The notes below the pieces were generated by a model. That model was not told where the DNA came from and made no database searches. It worked only from the letters and a program-made list of their open reading frames with translations. From Diogma glabrata (Eukaryota; Arthropoda; Insecta; Diptera; Cylindrotomidae): a stretch of DNA of 64,000 nt. Position numbers and translations under genes: made by a program. The stretch spans positions 147,357,724 to 147,421,723 of the forward strand of contig OY856188.1 in NCBI GenBank assembly GCA_963693315.1. The letters are read 5' to 3'. This document shows, piece by piece, positions 10,374 to 21,615 of this stretch; position 1 is the stretch's first letter; every line of letters begins with the position of its first letter.

Positions 10374-11420
10374 CTTAATCAACAAGCTCGTTGCGTATGG
10401 TTTTCATCCCAATGTTGTGAAGCTGATTCAAAATTTTCTATCCAACCGATACATTTCGGTCTCCTTAGACGAATTTTCTTCTGAATCTTAACTAATTAAC
10501 GCTGGTGTACCTCAAGGCCCAACCCTGTTTTTGATTTATATCAACGAATTGTTGAAAATCACCAGCAACCCAATAAATAGTTTTGCAGATGATAGTACTC
10601 TGCACAAGTCGTTCGAGCCCCTCCCTTCAAAAGGTAAAATGTACGAACGAATTAATCCCGCCCGGAGAGACGCTGCCATTAACGTTAATAAAGACCTAAA
10701 AAAAGTCGCCGATTGGGGTGACCAAAACCTGGTCAATTTCAACTCTACCAAAACACAGCTGTTGATTGTTTCCAGATTAAAGAACGAGTTCCCCAAAGAT
10801 ATTTTATTCAGTATGTGTGTTGAACCAATAGGTGAATGTAAAAACATTCGTTTATTGGGTCTCACAGTTTCAAATGACCTACTCTGGATTGATCATGTAA
10901 TGGCGATGGCAAAAACCGCGTCTAAAAAACTCGGCCTCCTAAAAAGATGCAAAAAATGTTTCACTCCATACCAATTTCTCCATGTTTATAAGTCCTATAG
11001 TCGTCCCTGTATGGAGTACTGCTGTCAAGTTTAGAGTGCTGCTTCTGTTTCCATCTTGACCCTCTTGGACTCTGTTCAAAAGCGGGCTATACGAATTGTC
11101 GGTGATCGAGCTTTGACATCAAAACTTGATTCCCTACAACATCGTCGCACTGTTTTTTACAAATATCGTCATCAACAGTGCTCAGATGAAATCAGCGGCA
11201 TCATGCCTCAAACTTATTCTTACCCCCGTTCCACTCGGCAATCGGCTACCGCAACTAGTCGAAAACGGTCGAAATCCCGCGCTGTCACACTGGCAGATCG
11301 CAGAAAAACTTCTTTGTCCAAACTGCATATAAATGGAATAGTTTGCCGAAACCCTTAGTCTCAGGTGGCTTCAACCCGCAGAGGTTTAAAAAAAGCGTTC
11401 ATCAACAACAACACCTTAGA
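10374..11420 (+). pseudogene. LINE reverse transcriptase, C-terminal half
   Basis: The RT resumes directly after the CCAA duplication. It shows 'NAGVPQGPTLFLIYINELL' (a few residues short of the family form between GPT and LFL), the catalytic FADD box in 'SFADDSTLH', then thumb and connection motifs 'NLVNFNSTKTQLLI', 'IRLLGLTVSNDLLW' and 'LLDSVQKRAIRIVGD'. Stops occur near 10,488 and 11,031, and a frame change near 11,160 destroys the C-terminal 'RLWNSLP' region. The product would have been the target-primed reverse transcription enzyme of a jockey/CR1-like LINE. Confidence 0.88.
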
Positions 11421-11493
11421 ACGCCAGTTGTTGTGGAACCGAGGTCTTAAAAGGTATTGCTGTGACACATATTTAAAAAAAAAAAAAAAATAT

Positions 11494-11760
11494 ACGTACC
11501 CCATCTCTGGAATAAATCGCTAGAAAACCATGGTGAAATATTCAGTATTTCACTGCTCCTCCTGCTTTCAATTTGCCCCTCAGACATTTAAAGAAAATGT
11601 CTATCGTCATTTAAAACAATTAGTATAGTTATTCTCATATCCTCATCTCCTTCCTTAATAATTGACATGGTACCTTTGGATATTCAAACAGTCTGAATAA
11701 TTAATATTTCATTTTTCATGTCTAACTAATTGTCATGTCTTACTACTAATATTTCACGTC
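11494..11760 (+). pseudogene. 3' end of a second LINE copy
   Basis: This starts right behind the poly-A of the previous LINE and aligns with the reverse complement of 43,022-43,210 ('cccctcaggcatttaaa', 'gacatggtatcttcggatattc'). It is the end of ORF2 plus 3' UTR of a related LINE family. It is too short and damaged to assign more. Confidence 0.65.
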
Positions 11761-12190
11761 TACCTTATTAATACAAAAACCATATAACGTTAAAAGCTTA
11801 AGGATATGCTAATTTAAGATATTTTGTCCAAAAGCAGCAGATTTGAATAGCTTGCCTGAAATACTATTAGACTCATTTTTTTTAAATTACCCTGTATATT
11901 TAAACTTCCTATGAACTGTCTCAGTAATAATCTCTAAAATGAATGATTGTTCCCGTAATAAAAACCGACTAAACTAAGCTTTTTCAAATATTTATTCTTA
12001 CACATTTTTCTTTTTAATATAAAACGATCACAAATATAAAAAACCACATCATGGAAAAATTCATGGTCAATTATAAAATTCTTTTTTATTATATCACATA
12101 TTTAAATACGATAAGATGATACACTTGATTGAAATCATAAAACTATAATCAAATATCAAAAAACTATTTGTGCAACTGTGTAACCTTTCC
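11761..12190. other. AT-rich stretch without recognised gene
   Basis: No coding frame, repeat end or RNA gene was recognised. The last ~130 bp could be 3' UTR of the fragment that follows on the minus strand. Confidence 0.5.
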
Positions 12191-12193
12191 ATC

Positions 12194-12400
12194 TTATATA
12201 GTTTTACGGTGTAAAACCTTCAAAAACGCGCAAATTGGTGCTTCAAACAAAATATACAATAGGAATCCAGCTATGAGCGACAGCACAGCTAAGCCTAAGA
12301 AAATTGTCATCTGCAAGTATGAAATTAGTAAGTGATTATTAACATATGCCAATACAGAATATATATTTTTTAAAAATAGAATGGGTTGTGTAGCAGACAT
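12194..12400 (-). pseudogene. Acyltransferase-3 / nose-resistant-to-fluoxetine-like C-terminal fragment
   Basis: A 68-codon frame ends in a stop at 12194-12196. It reads 'MTIFLGLAVLSLIAGFLLYI' followed by 'LFEAPICAFLKVL'. That is the last transmembrane helix and the conserved FEAP-type tail of NRF-6-like acyltransferase-3 membrane proteins, which act in lipid transport or acylation in insects. A TAA lies in frame just before the ATG and no acceptor AG joins it to that frame. It may therefore be an orphaned last exon or a pseudogene piece. It sits just outside the inverted-repeat transposon starting near 12,470. Assignment rests on remembered family pattern. Confidence 0.5.
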
Positions 12401-13172
12401 TTAAATATTTCCTCTGGAAAAAACATGTTTTACTCCCAATCGAAATGAGGTTGTCAGAAATTGTACAGATGAGCAATTCTACGTCACCGCAACATCGATG
12501 TGCTGACTGCTGACCCACTCTGATTTCGATAAAATTTCATACATAGATAGCCAATGACAAAATAAAAATGCCGTTTCTTTCGAAAAATAAATTTTTGATC
12601 TGGGTATGACACATGACAGACACATGATAGCGGTAAAGTTTTACGGGTTTGGTGAAACATAAGTATCTTTGGCTACCGATTGACCAAACCGATTCAAGTC
12701 ATTGGAAAGGTAATTGGTAGGACTTATAAAGAAAATTATTTACAATTTTGTAGTAATTTTTTAAAACTGTGTTAAACTTCAAATATATTTGCAAAAATGG
12801 TGCTGTTGGTGGTACCCAAGCAGACAAACCAGTTGGTGGTAAACAAGCAGTTTCAAATTAAGTTTTTGAGGGTGTGGAAGCTTTTCACATAATTTATGTT
12901 TTCATCCATTTATGCATGTACCTGAAATATATTAAAATTCATTCTGAGAAGTTAATATTGAGATGATGAATGATCACATCAATGTGAAATAAAATGCATG
13001 TTATGTAGAATTCATATAATAATTACCTTTTTATTTTTATTCTAGGTTGTATAAGAAAAAAGAACATACTTTCATGAATAATATAAAGTAAATTTACACA
13101 TTAACGGCTTATCTTAAAAAACATAGTTTTAACTGCATTAGAATTTTTTTTTTTGAGCAATGTTTTTTCATC

Positions 13173-14330
13173 TTAAGGTATAAACGCATGACATGAGTGT
13201 GTACCTTTTATAGTCACAGCCTTTCTGTATCTTGCTTTTAGCCGTAACTTAATTTCTGTATATTCATTTTTACTGGGATATGCAAAATCCATTGTTGATT
13301 GCCATTTTTTTGTCCATTCATAAAGATCCATAGGGGTTTGAATAATAATAACTATATTTACGAGCACCCAGTTTCAATTAAATGGTCCTTTTCCATGACA
13401 TGGTAGTATAGAAGTGCCTCTCTGCGTCTATATCAAAATCTCATTTGTGGTAGCATAGATTTATAAAATTATATGCATTTTTATACTGAGATCCTGCACT
13501 ATCAGTTATATAGATTATTTTTTCAAAAGGATGCTCTATTTTCTCTTTTATAAAATCAATCATTTGTGATTTGAATAAATACACTGCCACACTATCAGGT
13601 TCGGTTATATCAGAGATAATGACAAAACTTAAGTGCTGGATACCTTGACTATTATCAGGCAATTATAATATATTAAAATAGGTGTATCATGGCTTGTTTT
13701 ATATTCCAATGATAGCTCTGCACAGAATCTTGAATGAAAAAATAGCAATTTTCTGAGAAATCGCCAAGTACTAAGAGCCCTCCCACTTTCAAGTTTGCTT
13801 TTGTGTTTTCCAAATACCTGAACTGTTGTTGAGCATTAAATGGGGAAGTATTAATAATTTTAAGCTGTGAGTTAATGTATGTATAAATGCTGAAGAGGAA
13901 TCGATGAACGTGTCCAAATTGCATCGGTCGGTGGTATTCCATTGCAGGTATTTCACCTAAAAAATTCCATTAGTTTTATAATTTTCATGTAATTTATCTA
14001 CCAGTTTTTTAAGATTTTCAGCACATTCCACACACTGCAATGCATCATGTAATTTACCATAACTAACAAATTACATTAGACTTTTGAAGTCTGGAATTTG
14101 CGCACTACCAAAACAACTTAATTTTGAATATTGAAACATTAGTTTTAAGTTATGATGGATTGTGCAGATACACACATTACGAACTCCTTGCGCTAATTTT
14201 GGAGAAATATTCGTTAACTTCCACGTTTTACGGATATCGTATCACATTAACCTGACATTGATCTGCTAATGGAATCGTTCATATATGAAATTTTTTAACT
14301 TCATTAATAGTTTCTTTTAGCTTCATTAAT
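13173..14330 (-). pseudogene. Decayed transposase-like protein (unassigned family)
   Basis: Three frames on the minus strand read in order as one protein: 'VRNVCICTIHHNLKLMFQ' (about 14,150-14,200), 'LVLGDFSENCYFFIQDSVQSYHW' region (about 13,700-13,800), 'LSFVIISD', 'KIIYITDSAGSQYKNAYNFI' (about 13,450-13,520), and 'YTEIKLRLKARYRKAVTIKG' near the end. I recall similar proteins with an acidic 'DFSENY' and a 'SDG..QYKN' box scattered through arthropod genomes. The acidic residues fit a DDE/RNase-H-like nuclease, but that is inference. Several frameshifts and stops break it. Its position between long inverted repeats supports a transposase. Confidence 0.5.
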
Positions 14331-14339
14331 AGTTTCTTG

Positions 14340-15620
14340 GGTAGCAAAATCCGAAATTCAACGTCCACGCCGTGCTGCCTGGGTAATGCTGACAGAATTA
14401 GGCTGGTGTATTGGAGACAAGCAGAGTAAAAACTGCTTCGTCAATGACGCTACATTACGGCAAATTGGCGCCTTAACCCCAATGCGACTCAATCGTCTGT
14501 TCTCCATGTCAGGGGTGGCTTGGAGCGGGCGTCTGTTTTGGATCAAGTGGCTCACTATATAAGCGTGTAAAAAGTTGTTTCTGGTAACCTTAAGATGCAG
14601 AACGAACCCATTCACGACAATTTGGGTTGGGCCTAAGGTTAACACCCTAACCCCGGAAAAAAAAAATTGTTAAATTTGGAAATCAGAAAGAGAATAACCG
14701 AGTCGGATTTCAAAATAGAATTTTACCTGGACGTGAAAAAGAACCAGACTGCCGAATCGGAACGTAAAACGTGCGCAGCTTTAGCGCTCCTGATGCTCTT
14801 ATAAGTCTAGAAACAGAGGCATAGGATGGATATCATTGCTCTGCAAGAAATTAGACAGCCGAGAATCGGAATAGTCACTCTCTGTATTGTAGTGGTTATC
14901 CTTCTCGAAGAGAATTTGGAACTGCCTTTCTTGTTGGTGCACGCATACAAGAAGCCGTGATGGAATTCATCCCGGTCAGTGAGAGGATCTGCTACCTACG
15001 TGTACGCGGTACATACAACAATATTTCTCTTATTGCCGTGCATGTACCTACTGAAGCTAAGACCGTCGACGAGAAGGATAATTTTAGCACTGGAAGAGGT
15101 TATGAAACAAACACCAACACGCGACTTCATTATGGTTCTTGATGACTTTAACGGGCAAGTTGGAAGAGATATCTCTTATGGAAATGTTGATGGGTCCCAA
15201 CAGCCTGCATTTGTATTCGAATGATAATGGTGAGAGAATGACTGAGTTTGCATTATCAAATAAATTTAGAATTGCCAGTACGTTCTTTCCGCATCGATCG
15301 ATTCATAAGCAGACTTGGGTCTCACCGAATGGAAACACTAGAAATCAAATTGACCACGTGCTAGTAACAGCACGTTTCTTTTCGAGCGTTCTGGATGTGC
15401 GATCCTTTAGAGGTGCATACATTGGAAGTGACCACTTCCTTGTATGTGCTAAGATAAGGTTCCACTTCCCAAATCCAGGCATTCCAAAATTCAATCAACG
15501 GAAACGTTTTAACATCTCATCATTAAAGAATGCTGAAACGGAAGAGAGATATCAAAACCATATTGCTGAAACATTGGAGAAATCAGAAACCATTAATTTA
15601 GACTGACTTAAGAGTGACTA
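14340..15620 (+). pseudogene. RTE-like LINE, 5' region with AP-endonuclease domain
   Basis: After a 5' untranslated stretch (about 14,340-14,700), a broken frame begins near 14,765 with an 'xxWNVRS' start typical of exonuclease-endonuclease-phosphatase domains. It continues through 'FGTAFLVGARIQEAVMEF', 'ERICYLRVRGTYNNISLI', 'DFNGQVGRDI', 'SNDNGERMTEFAL', 'NQIDHVLVTARFFSSVLDV' and 'GAYIGSDHFLVCAKIRF'. The catalytic SDH triad is visible. This type is often annotated as craniofacial development protein 2-like. Frameshifts near 15,080 and 15,200 and an early stop near 14,820 kill it; the RT part is missing. It is inserted in the transposon at 12,470-16,720. Confidence 0.82.
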
Positions 15621-15890
15621 TCTTTGAAAATATTTTTGACGTTTAACATAGTTTTAAAAAATTACTACAAAACTGTAATGAACTTGTTTTAAGTCCTATC
15701 ATTTACCTTTACAATGAGCTATAAATGTCTTAAATCGGTTTAGTCATTCGGTGTCCAAAGACACTTATGTTTTGCAAATCTGCAAGATTTTGCCGCCACC
15801 CTGTGTCATCCATCCCCAGAGCAAAATTTCAATATATTGTCATTGACGATGTGTGTAGTCCAGATGCTAGAACAAATGGTGTTGCGATGC

Positions 15891-16699
15891 ACAGTGGGAT
15901 TTTTTGTGCAAAAAGTAATTTTTTCGACACATAAAATTTAAAAATGTAATGATGCAGTTTTATAGAAAATTGATTCAGTATGAAGAATCCATAAATTGTA
16001 TCCCAAAAAAACGTTTATTTGTCTTTGAAATAATGAAGTAAAGTCACATGTAAATTTTGGTCCAAAATATTGAAAACTGTTTACGCACTTCTATAGTGTT
16101 TGTACGTTTGATAACTTTATTGCTCTAATTTAAATAGTGATTATTTTCAAATATAGCCTTTTCTGCGTATTTAAAAAAAAAATTATAAAGTTCGCTCATA
16201 TGGTTTAAAAGATATGATAGAATGAAATTTGTTCTATAATGTGCCGTGATTGCAAACTTCCTTGGAAGAAAAAAAAGGTTGCTCGGTCGTGCTAGGTGCT
16301 TCCGCTATAATAAAATGAAAGGCAAGACTCCATACTATCAATTAAAAGAAAAAAAAGTTTAAATAATTAATAATCTTTTATAAAATCATAAAATTTATAA
16401 AATCATAAAATCATAAAATTTTGGGTTCTATGGGCGGAGGATAGTGGGCGTGGCCAATTTTTATGAAACTTTATTTTATTCTTAATTGAGGTAATAAAAG
16501 GCTCTGTGCCAAATTTCAAAAACTTTGGGCCAAAAAAACATTTTGGGTTCTATGGGCGGTGGGTAGTGGGCGTCGCCAATTTTGATGAAACTTTATATTT
16601 TTCTTAATTGAGCTAATCAAATGCTCACAGCAAAATTTCAACATTCTGCGAGCACTCCTTATAGTTTTTGCCAAACATTGTATGAACAAATCCCACTGT
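15891..16699. mobile_element. MITE with ACAGTGGGATT ends and 7-bp target duplication
   Basis: The ends are ACAGTGGGATTT and (inverted) AAATCCCACTGT. Perfect direct repeats GCGATGC flank it at 15884-15890 and 16700-16706. It is 809 bp with no coding frame. A ~119-bp direct repeat containing 'gggttctatgggcgg' and 'agtgggcgt' occurs twice (about 16,421 and 16,541). Confidence 0.78.
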
Positions 16700-16720
16700 G
16701 CGATGCGGCAAAATTGCTCA

Positions 16721-17370
16721 GATACAGAACGGTGTTTTGCTTTGTTTTTATTTAAATTTAACACAATAAACTTCTCTAAAATGTAATGATATTAAACTAT
16801 TGAATTTGAAAAATAACATTTCAATACATTAATAATAGGGCGTTAGGGCAATTATCACGATTAGGACAATTATCATAGAGGCAACTATATAATACGAATA
16901 TTTTTTTCACAGAAAAATGAATTGATAGAAGCATAAATTAATAGGTTATGTTAATAGGTTAGGTTATGTTGGCAAAAAATTTTCCGTTGTGACGGTGATA
17001 ATTCAAAATAATTTCGAAAGCGAGTTGATTGGAAACAAACCTACGACCTCGAGCTATTTTCAATGCCACTACAATGCCTATTATCTAGCCACTTGCTAGA
17101 GGAATTTTTCAAAAAATTATGAGAATCTATCATCGGTAGCCATTTTTGATTTCTTTATATTTGTTATGTTTATTTATTTTTATTTATTTATTTATTTATT
17201 TGACAAGAGCAACAAACAGTTGCCCAATTATATGCTGCTTCAATACTACAAAACAAAGTTACATCTGGACTTTTTGAATAGCACAAGTTACACCAAATAT
17301 TCATATTTATAAAGCTGATATTATATAAATTCTAGTTAATGTTAACTACTAAATTAAAATTAATAAAGTT
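16721..17370. other. AT-rich stretch, scattered repeat remnants
   Basis: No gene is seen. 16,935-17,150 shares weak inverted similarity with 36,600-36,790 (a 'tatcaccgtc'/'gacggtgata' block). 17,160-17,200 is an ATTT-rich simple repeat. Confidence 0.5.
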
Positions 17371-17640
17371 CTATTGATCGAAGGTCTACAAGGTCGCAGA
17401 AGCGAGTGAAAAATAAAATGATATATCATAAAATATTATATCTTAAAATATTTCATCTATCAAATTATAACAATAATAAAAAATTAAAGAAGGGATGGGT
17501 GTGGGGGAAGAGGGGGGTGCTATTGATCGAAGGTCTGCAGGGTCGCAGAAGCGAGTGAAAAATAACATAATATAACATAAAATATTATATCTTAAAATAT
17601 TTCATTTCAAATAATCTAAACCCCACCCCTCCGGCGTATG
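17371..17640. repeat. Two-copy tandem repeat, ~149-bp period
   Basis: The block starting 'ctattgatcgaaggtct' at 17,371 recurs at 17,520 with 'ggtcgcagaagcgagtg' and 'aaatattatatc' in the same order. Confidence 0.8.
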
Positions 17641-17877
17641 ATACCTACATATATATAACCCCCACCACCTAAGCTTTCCAACAAACCCATCCCCACCCCC
17701 AGGGGGCGGATCCCATATATCGCACCATAGTCCTGAAGACTCAAGTGATTGAAAATCCATTGGAATCAATTCCAAGAGTAATTACAAAAGTACTTTTATT
17801 ATACTTTTTTACATTACAAAAGTAATTTTAGGATTTTTCGTATAAAATTATAAATTTAGGATTTTTGGGAATTAGGA

Positions 17878-17982
17878 ATATTGGAAAAAGAATAATGGGA
17901 TTAGGAATTTTTTGATTAGGAATAATGGGATTAGGAATAATGGGATTAGGAATTTTTGGATTAGGAATAATGGGGTGGAATC
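17878..17982. repeat. Short minisatellite (ATTAGGAATAATGGG)n
   Basis: About six imperfect copies of a 15-16-bp unit 'attaggaataatggg', some with 'attaggaatttttgg' variants. Confidence 0.85.
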
Positions 17983-18469
17983 ATTTCACCAACCAATTTT
18001 TCAATATTTGACATCTACGATATATATATACAATTAATTGAAATTAATTGTCTGAATAATTTTAATATTAATACATTAATATGTGATACATATTTTATAT
18101 GCAATTTATTGTTTACAAATTATTTACATTAATTCCTAATTTGTTTAACATCAGCAGTTTTTTTAAATGAAACTTTTTGTAATTGAAGGTTCATAAAATT
18201 AAAGGTTCTTGTAATCGAAGGTTCTTCTATTTGAGAAATTTGACCAACATCAAAATTTGGCTAAATATTTTGTTTCCCGAATAGAAGAACCGGTTCTTAT
18301 GTTCGGGGGAAAACGGTAGTTTAATCCATACAGTTTAAAAATTATTAATAACCAAACGTGTTAACTTATTGCTAATTAAATCTCAAAGTATAAAATTAAA
18401 TCAAAAGAAAATAATTTTTTTATTGACTTTCCTCAGGAGACTTAAAAACAGAAAAATATTAGTAAATAT

Positions 18470-18990
18470 CCCGAGCAGAAATTAGTTAAGGAAAACCTGA
18501 ATACAGTCAGGGCGTGATCAGGGCCTGGTCAGTCCTACAACGGCAATCCCTATTAGGGCAATCTGATGTGGGCCTGTTCCGGGCCTGATTTAGAATACCC
18601 TTTTAGGGTTAGCTTTATTTGAATATATTCGACCCTGATCAGGTTTTTCGTATTTGACCCCTAGCCGAAATTTCAATTGGTTAAAATTTACTAGAGTATT
18701 ATCCATTTTAGAAATATATAGTTAAAGTCGTTTCATGTATGTTTTAGTTATCGCTTCTCGGCTGAAAGACTATAATAATAGTGATTAAGGTGGTATGTAT
18801 GTTTTAATTTTTTTTAATTTGGTGAATTTATGTATATAATATATAAATATATATCAGGGTCTGGTCCGGATATCCCAATCAGGGCCTGATCCGATTATCC
18901 CAATCAGGGTCTGATCCGGTAATCCCAATCAGGACCTGATAGGGCAAAAGCGTTACACTCATGATCAGGGCCCAATCAGGCTGCTGTAGG
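18470..18990. mobile_element. Palindrome-rich MITE, copy 1 (right end missing)
   Basis: Begins CCCGAGCAGAAATT and contains many variants of the self-complementary motif ATCAGGGCCTGAT. The order of blocks matches copy 2 (19,132-20,455), but the terminal inverted repeat is missing on the right, where the sequence ends near 'gggccactaatg'. Confidence 0.72.
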
Positions 18991-19131
18991 GCCACTAATG
19001 TTTTATGATCACTACTATATGATAAATTGTAGTGCAAGAAACTTCAATACTACTAAATAATGTAAATGTATCGATATATTGAAGCCGTATTGAAATTTTT
19101 CCGATACACTACTTATTAAAATGTAGAGTAA

Positions 19132-20455
19132 CCAGGCAGAAATTACTTAGGGAAAGCCTGAATACAGTCAGGGCCTGATCAGGATCAGATGGGGCAAGTA
19201 GAGATGTTAAAATACCGTATTTTATTTTTTTTGTATAATACAGCGTATTATACATTGTATTATACAAAATAAAATACCGTATATTCTGTACAAAATTGTA
19301 ATAGCCGAGATAGGATGTGAATGGTATAACAACAAAAAATGACTTCCATCATCATTTTGAATTACATCTAATTCATTTTTTCTAAATATCTGAATTTGGA
19401 TATCTTATCGTTATTTTTATCTAAATATATTCCTTAAATAAATGCTAAGAAGAGCTATATATTCATTTGACCCTAATTCATGAGGATGGTCTGATCAAAA
19501 CTATCTTGATGCTTAGTTTCAATTTATTTCACCTTCATTAACTACCTGCTGCTGTATTGGGATTGGATCCCTACCATTTCCCATGAATAAACTGTTAGAA
19601 GTCTTAATCATGTTTAACATAAACGAGATAATTAATTTTGGTATTATTTTCTACATGTTTACATGCTATCTGGGACTACTCAAAGTTATTAAATTGAGTG
19701 ACAAATCCATGTTTCAAAATTTTGATTTGCTGCTCCATTAAAAAATTCACTGTAACGGTTGCTTCTCAGCACCTATAATCGATTGTTGATGTTTGTGTTC
19801 TGTTGATATTAGAACAATCTTGGTACAACGGAAATTTTAAAATTACTTAGAAAGGCACAATAGCAAGGCGTCCAAAAAATTCATTTCCTCGCGTCATTTA
19901 TATCTTATAGATGTAATCGTAGACATATTTTTACAGCTATAAATTCTTTTAATAATGCACGCACCAATTTTAGTCAAATGGCTACTTGCTACTTCGCGCG
20001 CCATCAGAATAAAAAATAATTTTTATAGTAAAATACCACGTATTTTACAACGTTTTGGACAATACGGTATTTTACGTATAATACCGCGTATTATACAATT
20101 GTATTAAACACTTTTACATCACTAGGCAAGCCCTATTAGGGCAATCTGATGTGGGCCTGTTCCGGACCTGAATTGGAATACCCTTTTAGGGCAAACCTTA
20201 TTTGGATACATCCGGTCCTGATTTGATTTTTCGTATCTGACCCCTAGTTGGGCAATCTGATCAGGGCCTGATACAAAATGCCTTACTAGGGTTTGCCCCA
20301 TTTAATTTTATATGGAAAACTTGATCAGTGCCTGATCCGTTTATCCCAATCAGGGCCTGATTGGGCAAAAGCGTTACACTCATGATCAGGGCCCTATCAA
20401 ACTAGGACTAACCTGATCAGGGCCGTATTTGAGCCCTAAGAAATTTCTGCTCGGG
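19132..20455. mobile_element. Palindrome-rich MITE, copy 2, split by a hAT-like element
   Basis: The left end (CCAGGCAGAAATT) is diverged; the right end AATTTCTGCTCGGG is intact and complementary to the copy-1 left end. Internal ATCAGGGCCTGAT-type palindromes recur. The 926-bp insertion at 19,199-20,124 interrupts it at the block 'ggcaag/ccctattagggc'. Confidence 0.72.
19199..20124. mobile_element. hAT-like non-autonomous element
   Basis: The ends are TAGAGATGTTAAAA and inverted TAGTGATGTAAAAG, which fit the hAT terminal consensus. Direct repeats GGCAAG flank it at 19193-19198 and 20125-20130; only 6 of the expected 8 bp match. No transposase frame is seen. Confidence 0.65.
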
Positions 20456-20684
20456 AAGGTTAGGTTAGTGATAGTTAATGTACCCAAATCTAGTGAAATC
20501 TTAGATTTGGCCACTACTATGTATTTTATATATTAAAACTCAGTCACTATTGATACTGTAAAGTTTTTATTGTAAACATGTAAAACTTTATCTTTTCAAT
20601 CACCACAAAACTTGTTTTATTACTTTTTGTAAATATAAAAAACTTTATTTATTTTGTAAATATTTTATTTAGTAAGTCACTACC

Positions 20685-21615
20685 CTGACGGAAAATAAAG
20701 TATGAAAAACTATGAAAAAAATGAAAATTTATGAAAAACAAATATGATAAACTATAAAAAATATGAAAAACTATCTAAATTAATGAAAAACATATGTAAA
20801 TTTGAACATTTTTCATAAATTTTCATATATAATATCACGAGTCGTCAAATAATAGTCGATTATTTTTCATAATCATTATTACGAAAGTCATTTGAGGTCC
20901 CTCGTGCGCGTAGCGCACGAGGGAAATTTTTAACCTCAAATGGCATGAGTGGTAATGTTGAAAAATAATCGACTAATAATTTGGTGACGAGTTGTATTTA
21001 GCAGACAATTTAACGAACAGAAATAGTAACATTATTTCATACAACATAATCATATATAATAAAATATCATTTCATCTTAGTAGGCGCATAAATGTTATAA
21101 ATTTGTAATTTATCTTTGACAAATAAACATAAACATGCAATCATTTATGAATGAAAACGGACATTTTTACTACCTGCAAATTGCATTTTCATATAATTTT
21201 GTATGTGAATTTTTGTTTTAAATTTATATATTAAGTAGGCGGAAAATATTCGAAAATATTCGCTGTTCCTTCCTACCAGAAAAAAATAATCGAAACAAAT
21301 CGTTTTGATTTGCTAAAAAATAGTAAATGAAGCGTTTTTATTGGACCTTATTGAAACTTTATTTAGTGAGTTGAATTGTCATAGTTATTTTCATAGTTTT
21401 TCTACAAACAATTATGAATTTCTATGAATTTTTATGACAATGATTAGTAAAAATTTAAAATATAGGTATGCAAAACTATGATGGTTGGCGGTTCGAAATT
21501 CGAAGGTGTCATTTTTGGAAGGATGTTTCCATACGAATAAAAAATTAAAGAAAAACGTGTTCTAAGACCGAGCTGTGAAAACTTGAACATTTTTGATTTT
21601 CTTGAAACTTGGCAT
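20685..21615. other. AT-rich foldback region without gene
   Basis: Starts at 'ctgacggaaaataaag', which recurs inverted at about 28,475-28,490 ('ttttttccgtcag'). It includes an inverted repeat around 20,825-21,000 centred on a GC-rich hairpin and many 'tatgaaaa' words. No coding frame is convincing. Confidence 0.5.
20899..20923. repeat. GC-rich hairpin
   Basis: Perfect inverted arms CCCTCGTGCGC and GCGCACGAGGG are separated by only GTA. It sits in the middle of a larger imperfect inverted repeat (about 20,825-21,000), in strongly AT-rich surroundings. Confidence 0.85.

Larger units (their letters stand above)
396..11490 (+). mobile_element. Jockey/CR1-like LINE split by two LTR-element insertions
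   Basis: One non-LTR retrotransposon can be followed through three segments: 396-747, 3516-3921 and 10374-11490. The reading frame resumes exactly across both insertions once one copy of each 4-bp target duplication is discounted (ATTC at 744-747/3512-3515, CCAA at 3918-3921/10370-10373). The order is the linker before the RT, RT fingers and palm, the FADD catalytic box near 10,582, and the C-terminal domain with a 'LDSLQHRR' motif. A poly-A tail lies at 11475-11490. Stops and frame changes in every segment show it is dead. The endonuclease part is not in the window. Confidence 0.88.
12470..16720 (-). mobile_element. DNA transposon with long inverted ends, carrying two insertions
   Basis: Sequence at about 12,470-12,790 reappears inverted at about 15,625-15,880 plus 16,707-16,720. 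Shared inverted blocks include 'tgagcaatt', 'gtaatttttt(a)aaac' and 'ataagt(a/g)tctttgg'. Between the arms is a minus-strand transposase-like pseudogene (13,173-14,330) and a plus-strand RTE-like LINE fragment. The right arm is split by a MITE with its own 7-bp target duplication. The element's own target duplication was not identified, so the exact ends are approximate. Superfamily is unknown. Confidence 0.62.

Noticed and set aside
16935..16975. 'aggttatgttaataggttaggtta' as telomeric TTAGG repeats
   Set aside because: The spacing is irregular and only one or two units fit; it is a short AT/GG-rich word.
17161..17200. ATTT-rich run as a CRISPR-like or satellite array
   Set aside because: It is a simple microsatellite without spacers; CRISPR is not expected in a eukaryotic genome.
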